Of a DNA stretch of 30,006 bases, positions 8,098 through 17,597 are shown piece by piece (position 1 is the first letter of the stretch; the number at the start of each line of letters is the position of its first letter). The notes below the pieces were generated by a model. It did not search any database. It had not been told where the DNA came from and saw only the letters and a program-made list of their open reading frames with translations. Source of the DNA: JBDLRH01 sp039800165 (lineage in GTDB: Bacteria; Pseudomonadota; Gammaproteobacteria; Burkholderiales; Burkholderiaceae_C); contig JBDLRH010000014.1 of the NCBI GenBank assembly GCA_039800165.1, positions 1-30,006 of the forward strand, read 5' to 3'. The position numbers were made by a program, and so were the translations under genes.

Positions 8098-11000
8098 GGT
8101 GCGCGCGGCCCCGCGGCGGGGGCCTCCGGGTTGCGCTGCGCGCCGCGGTCTACGCGCGCCACGCGCGGCTCGGTCCAGGTGCCGTCGATGCGGAACTCCT
8201 GCGTGGCCGCGCGCATCAGCGGGTCGCGCAGGAACAGCTGCGCAAGGAAGCTGCCCAGGCCCACCACCGGGTTGATGGCTGCAGCCACCAGCGATGCCGT
8301 GCCCGCGTTGATCTCGGGCACCACCACCACCCGCAGGTCCTGCGTCTCGCGTGCGATGTCGGCCGATCCCTCCATCAGCACCGCCGCGTTCACGCCCTTC
8401 ATCTGCAGGTTGTTGGTGCTGGCAATGCCCTGCGCGATGCGCACGTCGCCGCGCACGAAGTCAAATGCAAAGCCTTCGGTGAACACGTCGCGGAAGTCGA
8501 GCACCAGCCGCCGCGGCAGCGACTGCAGGCTGAGCACGCCCAGCAGCTTGGCGATGCCGGGCTCGGCCTTGAGGAACTGGCCGGAGGACATGTTCACATT
8601 GATCTGGCCGTTGAGGCTCGGGTAGTCGATCGTCAGTGGCGAGCCGCGCCACGACACCTCGCCATCGAGCCGCCCCTCGCCGCCGCGCACCACGTCCTTC
8701 ATGCCAAAGCGCGCCAGCAGCGCACCCGAGTCGGCCACGTCCAGGCGGAAGTTCATGTTGGCTCGCGCACCTGCTGCACTGCCAGCCCCGCCCGCACTGC
8801 CCGCCGGCAGCCAGCTCCCGCTGGCGCTGAAGGTGGCTTCGGGCACGCCCAGCGCCAGCCGGTTCAGGCGCCACTCGTGCGCGCGATCGCGCGCGCCGCC
8901 GAGCGTGCGGTTCACCGCGTCGATCTCCAGACGCCCAAGTGCGCGGCCGCGCAACTCGAACTGGTCCACCACCACATCGAGTGCCGGCACGGTGGCCGGC
9001 GGCTCGGTCAGCAAGGTCTCGACCGCGTTGCTGGCCGAAGCCGCCAGACTCAGCCGTGCCAGCCGCGCGAGCACCCGGCCCGGCGTGCCGGGGTTGCCTT
9101 CGCGGTATTCAAGGTAGCCGCTCAACTCGTCTGCATCGAGGTTGGCGCGCCACACCCGCGCTTCGCGCGAACCGCCCGCCACCACATTGCGGATCTGGCG
9201 GCCCTCCAGCGTCAGCGAACGCGCGCGCAATGCAAGCACGGTGGGCAGGTAGTCCGGCGGCTCACGCGGCGCGGCCGCAGCGCCAGGGCGTAGGGCACCG
9301 GACGCACCCGATGAACCGCTTGGCCCTGCAGCGGCCGGCACGCCTGGCGGCAACGGCGCTTCGGCGCCGCCCACCGCATCGAGCACCTTCTCCCACGCGT
9401 CGATGTCCACCTCGCCGAACTGCAGGTTGGCGCGCACGCCCTGCTCGGGCATCGGTGCGCTTTCGCCCGGCGACAGACCGACCTCGATGGCGCCACGCAG
9501 CACGCGCGCCGAAGCGCCCCCCACATCGCGCAGGTACTGCAGCCGCAGCAACCGCCCGACCTCCACCGACAGCTGATCGACGGGGCGGCTGCCCGCGGGC
9601 CACGACTCGCGCAGCAGCGCGGTGTCAAAGCGCAGCGGCAGCGTCGCCTCGGCCGGCTTGCCCAGCGGCGCAGGCAGCGTGACCGCCAGGCCCTGCAGGG
9701 CGCTGCTGACCGACAACTCGGGCTGGCCACGGCGAAACGCAAGCGTTGCGCTGTAGCCGGTGCTGCCGCGCGCGTACTGCGCCAGCCGCGACACCAGTCC
9801 GAGCTCGCTGGCCTGGCGCAGGCCGTCCGCGCTGGCCACGCCCTGCGCGCGCAGCACCACCCCCGGCTCGAAGCTGCCTGCAGCCACTACGCGCGATCCG
9901 CCTTCGATGCGCGCATCGCCACCGAGCAGCCGCGCCTGCGCGCCCGTCAGCGAAAAACCGCTCTCAGAGAAGTTGACAGTGCCGCGCGCCCGCCCGAGCA
10001 GCGGTGTATCGGGCGCGATGCGCAGGTCGTTGCCGTTGAGCACCACCGCGCCCTGCACCTTCGACTGGTTCAGCGCGTATAGCGGCAGCGTGAGCGCCAG
10101 CCGGATCTCGCCCGAGCCGCTGGCGCTGGTCTGGTCGAGCACCCGCGAGGTGAAGCCCGAGATCGGAGAGCCGCGCACCACGGCCAGCGCATCCTGCAGC
10201 GGCCCGCGCAGCTCGCCGCGCACTTCCAGGGTACTGCGGTCGGTCAGGTCGTCGATGCGCGCCTGCACCTTCTGCAGCTGCAGCGCGCCAAAGCCGGCCA
10301 CCCGCGCCTCGGCGCCGCGCACCTGCATGCCGATGCGGTCGAACACCAGTTCGCCCGACAGGTCGGTGAAGGCCGGCCACGGCAACTCGGTGCGGTCCTG
10401 CAGGCTGCGCGGCACATAGGCGTAGGTGGCATTGCGCAGCTGCCCTGCGATGCGGAACTCGCCGCGCGCGGGGTCGGCAAAGGGCAGATCCCACAGGTCG
10501 CCCTGCACGCGGAACTTCACCGCCGACAGCGTGCCGCGCTGCACCGCATCGCGCACATAGTCGCGTGCGCCCTTGGCAATCGCCTGCGGCAGGTAGCGGT
10601 GCACCCTGGCTGCGTCGCCGCGCGACAGCGTGCCCTGCACATCGAGGATGCCCGGAAAGCGCCCCTTGCCCGGCGAGGTCGCCGGATCGCTGGTGCGCCA
10701 GCGGCCCTGCGCCTGGCCCTCCGCATCGGCGTTGGCAAAGCTCAGGTCCTGCACCTGCACCGACAGTTGCCCGCCATCGATCTGCCACTGCAGGTCGCCG
10801 CGCAGCCGCTGCAGATCGATGCGCGGCTGCTCGAACATGCCCGGCAGGTCCAGCGCCCCGCGCTCGATGCCCAGCCGCGCCTTGCCGCCGCTGTGGGTGA
10901 AGTCGAATTCCACCGCCGCCCCGCGCACACCGGGGCGCCCGGGCGCATTCGCGACGCCGGCCTGCGGCACCGGCACGCCCGCGGCCAGCACCAGGTCGCG

Positions 11001-12260
11001 CACCTTGCCGCGGCCTTCATAGCTTTGCGGGGCAGACAGCGGGCCCTGCCAGCGGAACTGCAGCGCGTCGACCTGACCGCGGGGTGCGAAGTCGGCGATG
11101 CGCTCGCGCGCGGCGTCGTCCAGCGGCAGCCGCGTGGCGATCTGCGCCAGCGCGCCCAGGTCGAGCCGGTCGGCACGAAAGTCGCCCTGCTCGAGCACGC
11201 GGCCCTCGGCGCCGGTCCAGGTCAGCGCCGCATTGCCGCCCGGCCAGACCTGGCCCTCGCGGGTGCGGAACTGCAGCTCTTCGGTGCGCACTTCAAAGCC
11301 GTTGGCCAGCCGCCGCCCGCCAAGTCGCCCCGACACCGTCTGCAATGCCAGCGGTTGCAGGCGCTCGCCCAGCACCGCCTCCACGCCCTGCATCTGCAAA
11401 TCAGCCACCGCACCGAGGAATTCGCCCCGCGCCGCATCGGCCCACAGCCGCAGGGCCCCTTCGCCCGCACGCGCCTGGATGCCCAGGTCCACCTGCTGCG
11501 CCAGCCGCGCCAGGTCCACCGACGGAAAGTGCGCATAGACCTGCCCTTCCCAGTCCTGCCAGCGGCCGGCCTCGAAGCTCAGCAACGGCTCGCGGAACTG
11601 CGCACGCAGCGAAAAGCGCCCGCCGAACTCGGCCGGCGGCGTGGCATCCAGCCGGCCCTGATGGCGCCGCCCGCCGTTGCGCACCAGCAGGTCCACATCC
11701 GACAGCGCAAGCGGGGGCGCCGCGCGCAACTCGTCGGTCCAGCGCAGCGTGCCGCCGCGGATGACGAACTCGGTCTGGCGAAAGAACCAGCGCGCGCCCT
11801 GCCCGTCGGTGTCGCCGCCGCGGGCGAAGTCCAGGCCGGCGATCCACAGCCGGCCGTCGGCCGAGCGCCGGATGTCGAGCTCGGGCCGGTCGATGTAGAG
11901 CTGCTCGAAGCCCAGCCGCCACAGCGAGCGCGGGCTGAGCGCCACCACCACCCGCGGCAGCAGCAGCGCCTGGCGGCCCTCGCGGTCGAGCAGGGCGAGG
12001 TTGCGCAGCTCGAACGAGGGTACGAGCCCGGTGGTCTCGGCAGCGATGCTGCCAATGCGAACGGTTTGCCCCAGCGCACGCGTGGCCTGCTGCTCCAGCG
12101 CGCCACGCCACTGGTCGATTCGCGGCACAATGATCCAGTGCAAAGAGCCCCACCAGAGGGCCAGCAGCAGCCACAGCCCGATCAGCAGCCACAAAGCCAC
12201 GCGCGTCATGCCGGCAAAGGCCCTGAGAAGGCGGGAGGCGGTCGGCGGCGTGTCGTTCAT
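8094..12260 (-). CDS. yhdP: YhdP-family AsmA-like envelope protein
   Basis: Very large inner-membrane-anchored periplasmic protein of 1388 residues (E. coli YhdP is about 1266). AsmA-like proteins of this size form beta-rich bridges thought to carry phospholipids from the inner to the outer membrane. One N-terminal transmembrane helix is visible around residues 18-45 (VALWLLIGLWLLLALWWGS); the rest is the DUF3971/AsmA-type repetitive beta region, with a short Gly/Ser/Ala/Pro-rich linker about two thirds along and a conserved C-terminal part (PEINAGTASLVAAAINPVVG). ATG 12260 is preferred; a TTG at 12278 would add six residues (MTSDCS). First gene of the yhdP-nitrilase-kinase-regulator operon. 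It diverges from glnE across 25 bases, so its promoter must lie at least partly within glnE coding sequence. Confidence 0.9.
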   Translation of the reverse strand: MNDTPPTASRLLRAFAGMTRVALWLLIGLWLLLALWWGSLHWIIVPRIDQWRGALEQQATRALGQTVRIGSIAAETTGLVPSFELRNLALLDREGRQALLLPRVVVALSPRSLWRLGFEQLYIDRPELDIRRSADGRLWIAGLDFARGGDTDGQGARWFFRQTEFVIRGGTLRWTDELRAAPPLALSDVDLLVRNGGRRHQGRLDATPPAEFGGRFSLRAQFREPLLSFEAGRWQDWEGQVYAHFPSVDLARLAQQVDLGIQARAGEGALRLWADAARGEFLGAVADLQMQGVEAVLGERLQPLALQTVSGRLGGRRLANGFEVRTEELQFRTREGQVWPGGNAALTWTGAEGRVLEQGDFRADRLDLGALAQIATRLPLDDAARERIADFAPRGQVDALQFRWQGPLSAPQSYEGRGKVRDLVLAAGVPVPQAGVANAPGRPGVRGAAVEFDFTHSGGKARLGIERGALDLPGMFEQPRIDLQRLRGDLQWQIDGGQLSVQVQDLSFANADAEGQAQGRWRTSDPATSPGKGRFPGILDVQGTLSRGDAARVHRYLPQAIAKGARDYVRDAVQRGTLSAVKFRVQGDLWDLPFADPARGEFRIAGQLRNATYAYVPRSLQDRTELPWPAFTDLSGELVFDRIGMQVRGAEARVAGFGALQLQKVQARIDDLTDRSTLEVRGELRGPLQDALAVVRGSPISGFTSRVLDQTSASGSGEIRLALTLPLYALNQSKVQGAVVLNGNDLRIAPDTPLLGRARGTVNFSESGFSLTGAQARLLGGDARIEGGSRVVAAGSFEPGVVLRAQGVASADGLRQASELGLVSRLAQYARGSTGYSATLAFRRGQPELSVSSALQGLAVTLPAPLGKPAEATLPLRFDTALLRESWPAGSRPVDQLSVEVGRLLRLQYLRDVGGASARVLRGAIEVGLSPGESAPMPEQGVRANLQFGEVDIDAWEKVLDAVGGAEAPLPPGVPAAAGPSGSSGASGALRPGAAAAPREPPDYLPTVLALRARSLTLEGRQIRNVVAGGSREARVWRANLDADELSGYLEYREGNPGTPGRVLARLARLSLAASASNAVETLLTEPPATVPALDVVVDQFELRGRALGRLEIDAVNRTLGGARDRAHEWRLNRLALGVPEATFSASGSWLPAGSAGGAGSAAGARANMNFRLDVADSGALLARFGMKDVVRGGEGRLDGEVSWRGSPLTIDYPSLNGQINVNMSSGQFLKAEPGIAKLLGVLSLQSLPRRLVLDFRDVFTEGFAFDFVRGDVRIAQGIASTNNLQMKGVNAAVLMEGSADIARETQDLRVVVVPEINAGTASLVAAAINPVVGLGSFLAQLFLRDPLMRAATQEFRIDGTWTEPRVARVDRGAQRNPEAPAAGPRAP

Positions 12261-12285
12261 CGAGCAGTCGGAAGTCAAGGAAATT

Positions 12286-15021
12286 ATGACCGCCAGCGGT
12301 CACGTCGATGCCCCTGTCAGCGCAGCGCCGGGCGCTCTTCACTCGCGATTCGTGCAGCGCGTGCGTCGCCGCCATGCCGACGCGCTGGCGCTGCTTGCGC
12401 CTGGCCTGCCCACGGCCGAGCGGCTGGCGCAGGCCCACACGGCGCTGATGGCGCGCCACGGCGATGCCGCGGTGGCCCTGCGGGTGCTGCGCCAGTTGGT
12501 GCTCGAGCGGCTGGCGGTGCTTGACTGCGAGGCCGGCACGCCCCTGGCCGACATCACCGAGGCGATGACCGACCTGGCCGAATTCGCGCTCGAGGTGGCC
12601 AGCACCGAGGCGCAGCGCCAGCTTGACGACCTGTACGGCAGGCCGCTGAACGCGGCCGGCGGCCGCTGCGACTGCTGGATCGTGGGCATGGGCAAGTTCG
12701 GCGCGCGCGAGCTCAATGTCTCCAGCGACATCGACCTGATCTACGTCTACGACGACGACGGCGAGACCGCCGGCAATGCCGAAGGCCGCAACCGCATCTC
12801 CAACCACGAATACTTCGCCAAGCTGGTGCGCCAGGTGCAGGCGCTGATTGGCGACACCAGCGAGCACGGCTTCGTGTTCCGCGTCGACCTGGCGCTGCGA
12901 CCCAACGGCAATTCCGGGCCGCCGGCGGTGTCGCTGGGCGCGCTGGAAGAGTATTTCCAGGTGCAGGGCCGCGAGTGGGAGCGCTTTGCCTGGCTCAAGA
13001 GCCGGGTGGTGGCCCCGCAGGCATCGATCACCAACCGCTCGGGCCTGGCGCTGCGCCAGCTGGTCACGCCGTTCGTGTTCCGCCGCTACCTCGACTACAA
13101 CGTGTTCGATTCGCTGCGCGTGCTGCACCGGCAGATCCGCGAGCACGCCGCCAAGCGCAGCGCCGGGCGGCCCGAGCGTGCCAATGACGTCAAGCTCTCG
13201 CGCGGCGGCATCCGCGAGATCGAGTTCATCGTGCAGCTGCTGCAGGTGGTGCGCGGCGGACAGTTTCCCGAGCTGCGCACCCGCCCGACGCTGAGCGCGC
13301 TCAAGCGCGTGAGCGCTGCCGGCCTGATGCCGCAGGCCACCGCCGATGCGCTGGCACAGGCCTACGAGTTCCTGCGCCGGGTCGAGCACCGCATCCAGTA
13401 CCTGGACGACCAGCAGACGCACCTGCTGCCCACGCGCGACGACGACCTGGCCTGGCTGGCCTCCACCCTGGGCTGCAGCGATGCCTGCGAGTTCCTGGCC
13501 CGGCTCGATGCCCACCGCGAACTGGTGGCGCAGGAGTTCGACCGCCTGCTGGGCGGCGACGAGGCCTGTCCGTCGGGCAACTGCAACGGCCCCAGGGGCG
13601 CTGCTCACGGCAACGGAACCCTGGAAGAGCTGGCCGAGCGCGCCGGCGGGCGCTTTGGCGAGCGGCTGCGTGTCTGGCTCGCCCAGCCACGGGTGCTGGC
13701 CCTGCGCGAGGACGCTCGCTCGCGGCTGGCGCGGCTCGCGCAGCGCACCGCGCAGTGGGTGGCCGAGGGCGAGGTCAGCGAAGAGGCCGCGGTGCGGCTG
13801 GCCGACTGGATCGAGCCACTGCTGCGACGCGAGAGCTATCTGGCGCTGCTGCTGGAACGGCCGGTGGTGCACCAGCGGCTGCTGCGCCTGCTGGGCGAGG
13901 CACGCTGGCCGGCGCGCTACCTGATGCTGCACCCGGGCGTGATCGACGAACTCGCCGGCCCCTCGCTGCTGGCCGAACGCTTCAGCCCGGCCGACTTCGA
14001 GGCCGAGCTCGAGCGCCGGCGTGCCTCGCTGGTGGCATCGGGCGAGGATGACGAGGAGTCGCTGCTCAACCTGCTGCGCCGTGCGCACCATGCCGAGGTG
14101 TTCCGCACCCTCGCGCGCGACGTCGAGCGGCGCCTGAGCGTGGAGCAGGTCGCCGATGACCTGAGCGCGCTGGCCGATGCGGTGCTGCGCATCACCGCGC
14201 GCTGGTGCTGGCAGCGCCTGAAGAACCGCCACCGCCAGCAGCCGCGCTTTGCGGTGGTGGGCTACGGCAAGCTCGGCGGCAAGGAGCTCGGCTACGGCAG
14301 CGACCTGGACATCGTGTTCGTCTATGACGATGCCGACGAGCGCGCGCCCGAGGTGTATGCCGCACTGGTGCGCAAGCTGATCAACTGGCTGACGGTGAAG
14401 ACCGGCGAGGGCGACCTGTTCGAGATCGACACCGCCCTGCGGCCCAACGGCAACTCGGGCCTGCTGGTGACCACGTTTGATGCCTTCGCCGACTACCAGC
14501 AGCAGCGCGGCAGCAACACCGCGTGGACCTGGGAGCACCAGGCGATGACGCGGGCGCGCTTCGTGCTGGGCGACGACGACCTGCGCGAGCGCTTCGACGC
14601 GGTGCGTGAGGCCGTCATCACCGCCGCGCGCGACCACGCCGCGCTGAAGTCCGAGATCGTCGCGATGCGCGAGAAGGTGCGCCAGGCGCATCCGATGCGC
14701 GGCGAGCAGTTCGACGTGAAGCACAGCGCAGGCGGCATGGTCGATGCCGAGTTCGCGGTGCAGTATCTGGTGCTTGCGCACGCGGCGCAGCACCGCGACC
14801 TGATTCCGAACCTGGGCAACATCGCGCTGCTGCAGCGCGCCGAGGCCTGCGGGCTGCTGCCCTCAGGCGTGGGGCAGGCCGCGGCCGACGCCTACCGCGA
14901 GCTGCGCCGCATCCAGCACCATGCGCGGCTCAATGAAGAGCCGACCCAGGTGGAGCCGTCGCGCGCGGCTGCGCAGCGCGATGCGGTGCTGGCGCTGTGG
15001 CAGGCGGTGTTTGGCCGGTGA
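12286..15021 (+). CDS. glnE: Bifunctional glutamine synthetase adenylyltransferase/deadenylase
   Basis: Adds AMP to, or removes it from, glutamine synthetase under PII control, setting nitrogen assimilation. The 911-residue product is close to the family length (E. coli 946). Both nucleotidyltransferase halves are present: the N-terminal (deadenylylase) motif at residue 134 onward (GMGKFGARELNVSSDIDLIY), and the C-terminal (adenylylase) motif at about 659 (GYGKLGGKELGYGSDLDIVF). Each is followed by the typical DLALRPNGNSG or DTALRPNGNSG. The start at ATG 12286 is supported by AAGGA at 12276-12280, five bases upstream. It is transcribed alone and diverges from yhdP; the convergent diiron protein gene lies 48 bases beyond its stop. 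Confidence 0.96.
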   Translation: MTASGHVDAPVSAAPGALHSRFVQRVRRRHADALALLAPGLPTAERLAQAHTALMARHGDAAVALRVLRQLVLERLAVLDCEAGTPLADITEAMTDLAEFALEVASTEAQRQLDDLYGRPLNAAGGRCDCWIVGMGKFGARELNVSSDIDLIYVYDDDGETAGNAEGRNRISNHEYFAKLVRQVQALIGDTSEHGFVFRVDLALRPNGNSGPPAVSLGALEEYFQVQGREWERFAWLKSRVVAPQASITNRSGLALRQLVTPFVFRRYLDYNVFDSLRVLHRQIREHAAKRSAGRPERANDVKLSRGGIREIEFIVQLLQVVRGGQFPELRTRPTLSALKRVSAAGLMPQATADALAQAYEFLRRVEHRIQYLDDQQTHLLPTRDDDLAWLASTLGCSDACEFLARLDAHRELVAQEFDRLLGGDEACPSGNCNGPRGAAHGNGTLEELAERAGGRFGERLRVWLAQPRVLALREDARSRLARLAQRTAQWVAEGEVSEEAAVRLADWIEPLLRRESYLALLLERPVVHQRLLRLLGEARWPARYLMLHPGVIDELAGPSLLAERFSPADFEAELERRRASLVASGEDDEESLLNLLRRAHHAEVFRTLARDVERRLSVEQVADDLSALADAVLRITARWCWQRLKNRHRQQPRFAVVGYGKLGGKELGYGSDLDIVFVYDDADERAPEVYAALVRKLINWLTVKTGEGDLFEIDTALRPNGNSGLLVTTFDAFADYQQQRGSNTAWTWEHQAMTRARFVLGDDDLRERFDAVREAVITAARDHAALKSEIVAMREKVRQAHPMRGEQFDVKHSAGGMVDAEFAVQYLVLAHAAQHRDLIPNLGNIALLQRAEACGLLPSGVGQAAADAYRELRRIQHHARLNEEPTQVEPSRAAAQRDAVLALWQAVFGR

Positions 15022-15032
15022 CGAGGGCCGGG

Positions 15033-15052
15033 CAGGCGACAGCTGCCGCCTG
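15033..15052. terminator. Candidate bidirectional hairpin between convergent genes
   Basis: CAGGCG at 15033-15038 and CGCCTG at 15047-15052 form a perfect six-base stem with an eight-base loop, in the 48-base gap between the ends of glnE and the diiron protein gene. There is no T-tract on either strand, so it may only stabilise 3' ends. Confidence 0.3.
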
Positions 15053-15069
15053 AGCCGCCCTCACACCCA

Positions 15070-15945
15070 TCAGGCCGCGCTGGGCTGGGCGCCGGACGGG
15101 ATGCCCGCCGTGGACGCCAGGCGCGAGGACAGTTCCTTGCGGAAGCGGTTGAGCTCCTGCACGCTCTGGAAGCTGCGGTCCATCAGCAGGCTCATGTTGT
15201 GCAGGATGCGGTCGACCACCTTGCCCTCCCAGGCGGCGTCGAAGTTGATCTGCTTGTCCAGCCAGTGCTCGAGCCACTCGGGGTCAGGCAGGCGGCTCTG
15301 GATGGTGTCGCGCGGGAACAGGGCGCGGTTCACATGCAGGTTGGTCGGGTGCAGCGCCTGCGCGGTGCGCCGGGCGCTGGCCATCAGCACACCCACCTTG
15401 GCAAACGCGCCACGCGCCTCGTCGCCGAAGCGGCCGATCGCGCGCTTCATGTAGCGCAGGTAGGCGCCGCCGTGGCGCGCCTCGTCCTGGCTCAGCGTGG
15501 TGTAGATGTGCTTGATCACCGGCTCGGTGTGCCACTCGGAGGCGCGGCGGTACCAGTGGTTCAGCCGGATCTCGCCGCAGAAGTGCAGCATGAGCGTCTC
15601 AAGCGCGGGCGCGGGGTCGAACTCGAAGCGCACCTCGTGCAGTTCTTCCTCGGTGGGCGCAAGGTCTGGCCGGAAGCGCCGCAGGTATTCCATCAGCACC
15701 AGGCTGTGCTTCTGCTCCTCGAAGAACCACACGCTCATGAAGGCGGAGAAGTCCGAGTCGTCGCGGTTGTCGCGCAGGAACATCTCGGTGGCCGGCAGCG
15801 CCGCCCACTCGGTGATCGCGTTCATCTTGATGGTCTGCGCCTGCTCGTCGGACAGCCGCGACGCATCGAACGCATTCCACGGAATGTCCTTGTCCATGTC
15901 CCAGCGGACGGACTCGAGTTGCTTGAAGAGCTCGGGGTACAGCAT
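15070..15945 (-). CDS. Ferritin-like diiron protein, acyl-ACP desaturase-like
   Basis: Protein of 291 residues with the four-helix diiron pattern: Glu77/His80 in FFEEQKHS, Glu125 in CGEIRLNHW and Glu155/His158 in SQDEARHGG, with Glu46 or Glu54 as the likely first-helix ligand. The EExxH and DExRH forms resemble soluble acyl-ACP desaturases (EENRHG and DEKRHE there) more than ferritins. Members use O2 to desaturate or hydroxylate acyl chains or other substrates; the substrate here is not known. ATG 15945 lies 52 bases after the photolyase stop on the same strand, so it may be the last gene of the DUF2256-photolyase transcript. The ribosome site is weak. Alternatives are another diiron oxygenase (AurF-like) or a stress ferritin-like protein. 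Confidence 0.78.
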   Translation of the reverse strand: MLYPELFKQLESVRWDMDKDIPWNAFDASRLSDEQAQTIKMNAITEWAALPATEMFLRDNRDDSDFSAFMSVWFFEEQKHSLVLMEYLRRFRPDLAPTEEELHEVRFEFDPAPALETLMLHFCGEIRLNHWYRRASEWHTEPVIKHIYTTLSQDEARHGGAYLRYMKRAIGRFGDEARGAFAKVGVLMASARRTAQALHPTNLHVNRALFPRDTIQSRLPDPEWLEHWLDKQINFDAAWEGKVVDRILHNMSLLMDRSFQSVQELNRFRKELSSRLASTAGIPSGAQPSAA

Positions 15946-15997
15946 GGCTTAGGCGGGTGGTTTGCCCAAATTCTAGGGTGTCGGGGCCGGCAAAGGC

Positions 15998-17587
15998 TTA
16001 CAAGTGGTCAAGCCGGTCCAGCAGATACGCCGCATGCCGGCGCACGGATTCGCGCTCGGCGTCGCCCAGCCGCGCCACGCTCTTGGCCATCAGGATGGTT
16101 CGCGGGTTCTTCGCCAGCGTGGCCTCGTGGCGGTCGAGGAAGGCCCAGTACAGGGTGGTGACCGGGCAGGCGGTGTCGCCGGTGCGCTGCTCGGGCCGGT
16201 AGGCGCAGCCCTGGCAGTAGTTGCTCATGCGCTTGATGTACTGGCCGCTGGCCACATAGGGCTTGCTGGTGAAGCGCCCGCCGTTGGCAAACAGCGCCAT
16301 GCCGGCGGTGTTGGGCAGTTCCACCCACTCCACCGCATCCACATAGGCCGCCAGGTACCAGTCGCACACCGCCTGCGGCCGGATGCCGGCGAGCAGCGCG
16401 AACTGCCCGGTGACCATCAGCCGCTGGATATGGTGGGCATAGCCGTGCGCCAGCGTCTGCCCCACCGCCTCGCGCATGCAGGCCATGCGGGTGTCGCCGC
16501 TCCAGTACCAGCGCGGCAGCGGCCGCTCGTGGCTGTAGTGGTTGGCCTGCTTCAGGGCCGGCATCTCATGGAAGTACGCGCCGCGGATGAACTCGCGCCA
16601 GCCGAGGATCTGACGGATGAAGCCCTCGACGCTGGCCAGGTCGGCGCGGCCCTCGCGCCAGGCGCGCTCGGCGGCGGCGATCACCTCGCGCGGGTCGAGC
16701 AGGTGCAGGTTCAGGCTGGAGGCGATCAGCGCATGCCAGCCCCACGGCGTGCCGCTCCACATCGCGTCCTGCCAGCGCCCGAAGTTCACCAGGCGCGCCT
16801 CGATGAAGCGCTGCAGCGCCTCAAGCGCCTGCTCGCGGGTGACCGGCCAGGCAAAGCTGGCCAGCGAACCGGGGTGGTCGGCGAAGTGGCGATTGACCAC
16901 CTCGAACACCTCGCGGGTGACGCGGTCGGGCTCGAAGAAGGCCGCGGCCGGGATGTCGCCGGGGCCGGCCTTGGGGAAGCCCTCGCGGTTGTCGGCATCG
17001 AAGTTCCAGCGCCCGCCCGCGGGCTCGCTGCCTTCCATCAGCACGCCGTGCTCACGCCGCATCTCGCGGTAGAAGAACTCCATGCGCAGTTCCTTGCGGC
17101 CCTTCGCCCAGCGGGTAAAGCGCTCGCGGCTGCACAGGAAGTGGGTGTCCTCGCGCCACTCCAGCGCCACGCCGGCCGCGCGGGCGGCGTCTTCGATCTC
17201 GGCACGCAGGCGCAGGTCGCCGGGCTCGCAGGCCACCAACCGCTGGGCGCCGCGCTCGGCCAACGCGATCTTCAGGCGGTCGCCGAAGCCATGCACCTCG
17301 GGCTGCTCGTCCAGCGCCAGGTAGCGCCAGCGCCAGCCCTCGCGGTGCAGCGCATTGCAGAAGTGGCGCATGGCCGACAGGAACAGCGCAATGCGCGCCT
17401 TGTGGCTCCAGACATGGCTGCCCTCGCCGCGGGCTTCGATCATCAGCACCTGCGCGCTGCGGCGGTCCAGCCCCTGCAGCACCGGGTTGTCCGTCCACAG
17501 CTGGTCGCCCAGCACCAGGGCGAGGGTGGCGGCCGGGTCGGCGTCGCTGGCCAGGGTTTGGTCACGCATGTGAGCGCCCGCTTTCAT
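15998..17587 (-). CDS. phrB: Iron-sulfur photolyase/cryptochrome (PhrB/CryB/FeS-BCP class)
   Basis: Deoxyribodipyrimidine photolyase-related protein of 529 residues. The N-terminal Rossmann part (ALVLGDQL) should hold a lumazine-type antenna, and the helical C-terminal part binds FAD. Four cysteines, 370, 458, 461 and 474, have the same spacing (88, 3, 13) as the [4Fe-4S] ligands of Agrobacterium PhrB (350, 438, 441, 454), placing it in the prokaryotic (6-4)-photolyase group. Conserved QILGWREFIRG and AHHIQRLMVTGQF segments support this. Start ATG 17587 (MKAGAHMRDQ) has GAAAG upstream; ATG 17569 is the alternative. It begins 10 bases after the DUF2256 stop, so the two are co-transcribed. It diverges from the lipid-modification operon, as in light- or singlet-oxygen-induced regulons. 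Repair activity against (6-4) lesions is inferred from family. Confidence 0.94.
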   Translation of the reverse strand: MKAGAHMRDQTLASDADPAATLALVLGDQLWTDNPVLQGLDRRSAQVLMIEARGEGSHVWSHKARIALFLSAMRHFCNALHREGWRWRYLALDEQPEVHGFGDRLKIALAERGAQRLVACEPGDLRLRAEIEDAARAAGVALEWREDTHFLCSRERFTRWAKGRKELRMEFFYREMRREHGVLMEGSEPAGGRWNFDADNREGFPKAGPGDIPAAAFFEPDRVTREVFEVVNRHFADHPGSLASFAWPVTREQALEALQRFIEARLVNFGRWQDAMWSGTPWGWHALIASSLNLHLLDPREVIAAAERAWREGRADLASVEGFIRQILGWREFIRGAYFHEMPALKQANHYSHERPLPRWYWSGDTRMACMREAVGQTLAHGYAHHIQRLMVTGQFALLAGIRPQAVCDWYLAAYVDAVEWVELPNTAGMALFANGGRFTSKPYVASGQYIKRMSNYCQGCAYRPEQRTGDTACPVTTLYWAFLDRHEATLAKNPRTILMAKSVARLGDAERESVRRHAAYLLDRLDHL

Positions 17588-17597
17588 TGAACATCTT

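Noticed and set aside
11401..14793. 1130-codon open frame on the minus strand across glnE
   Set aside because: It is antisense to glnE, whose two nucleotidyltransferase motifs are unmistakable; the antisense product is low-complexity.
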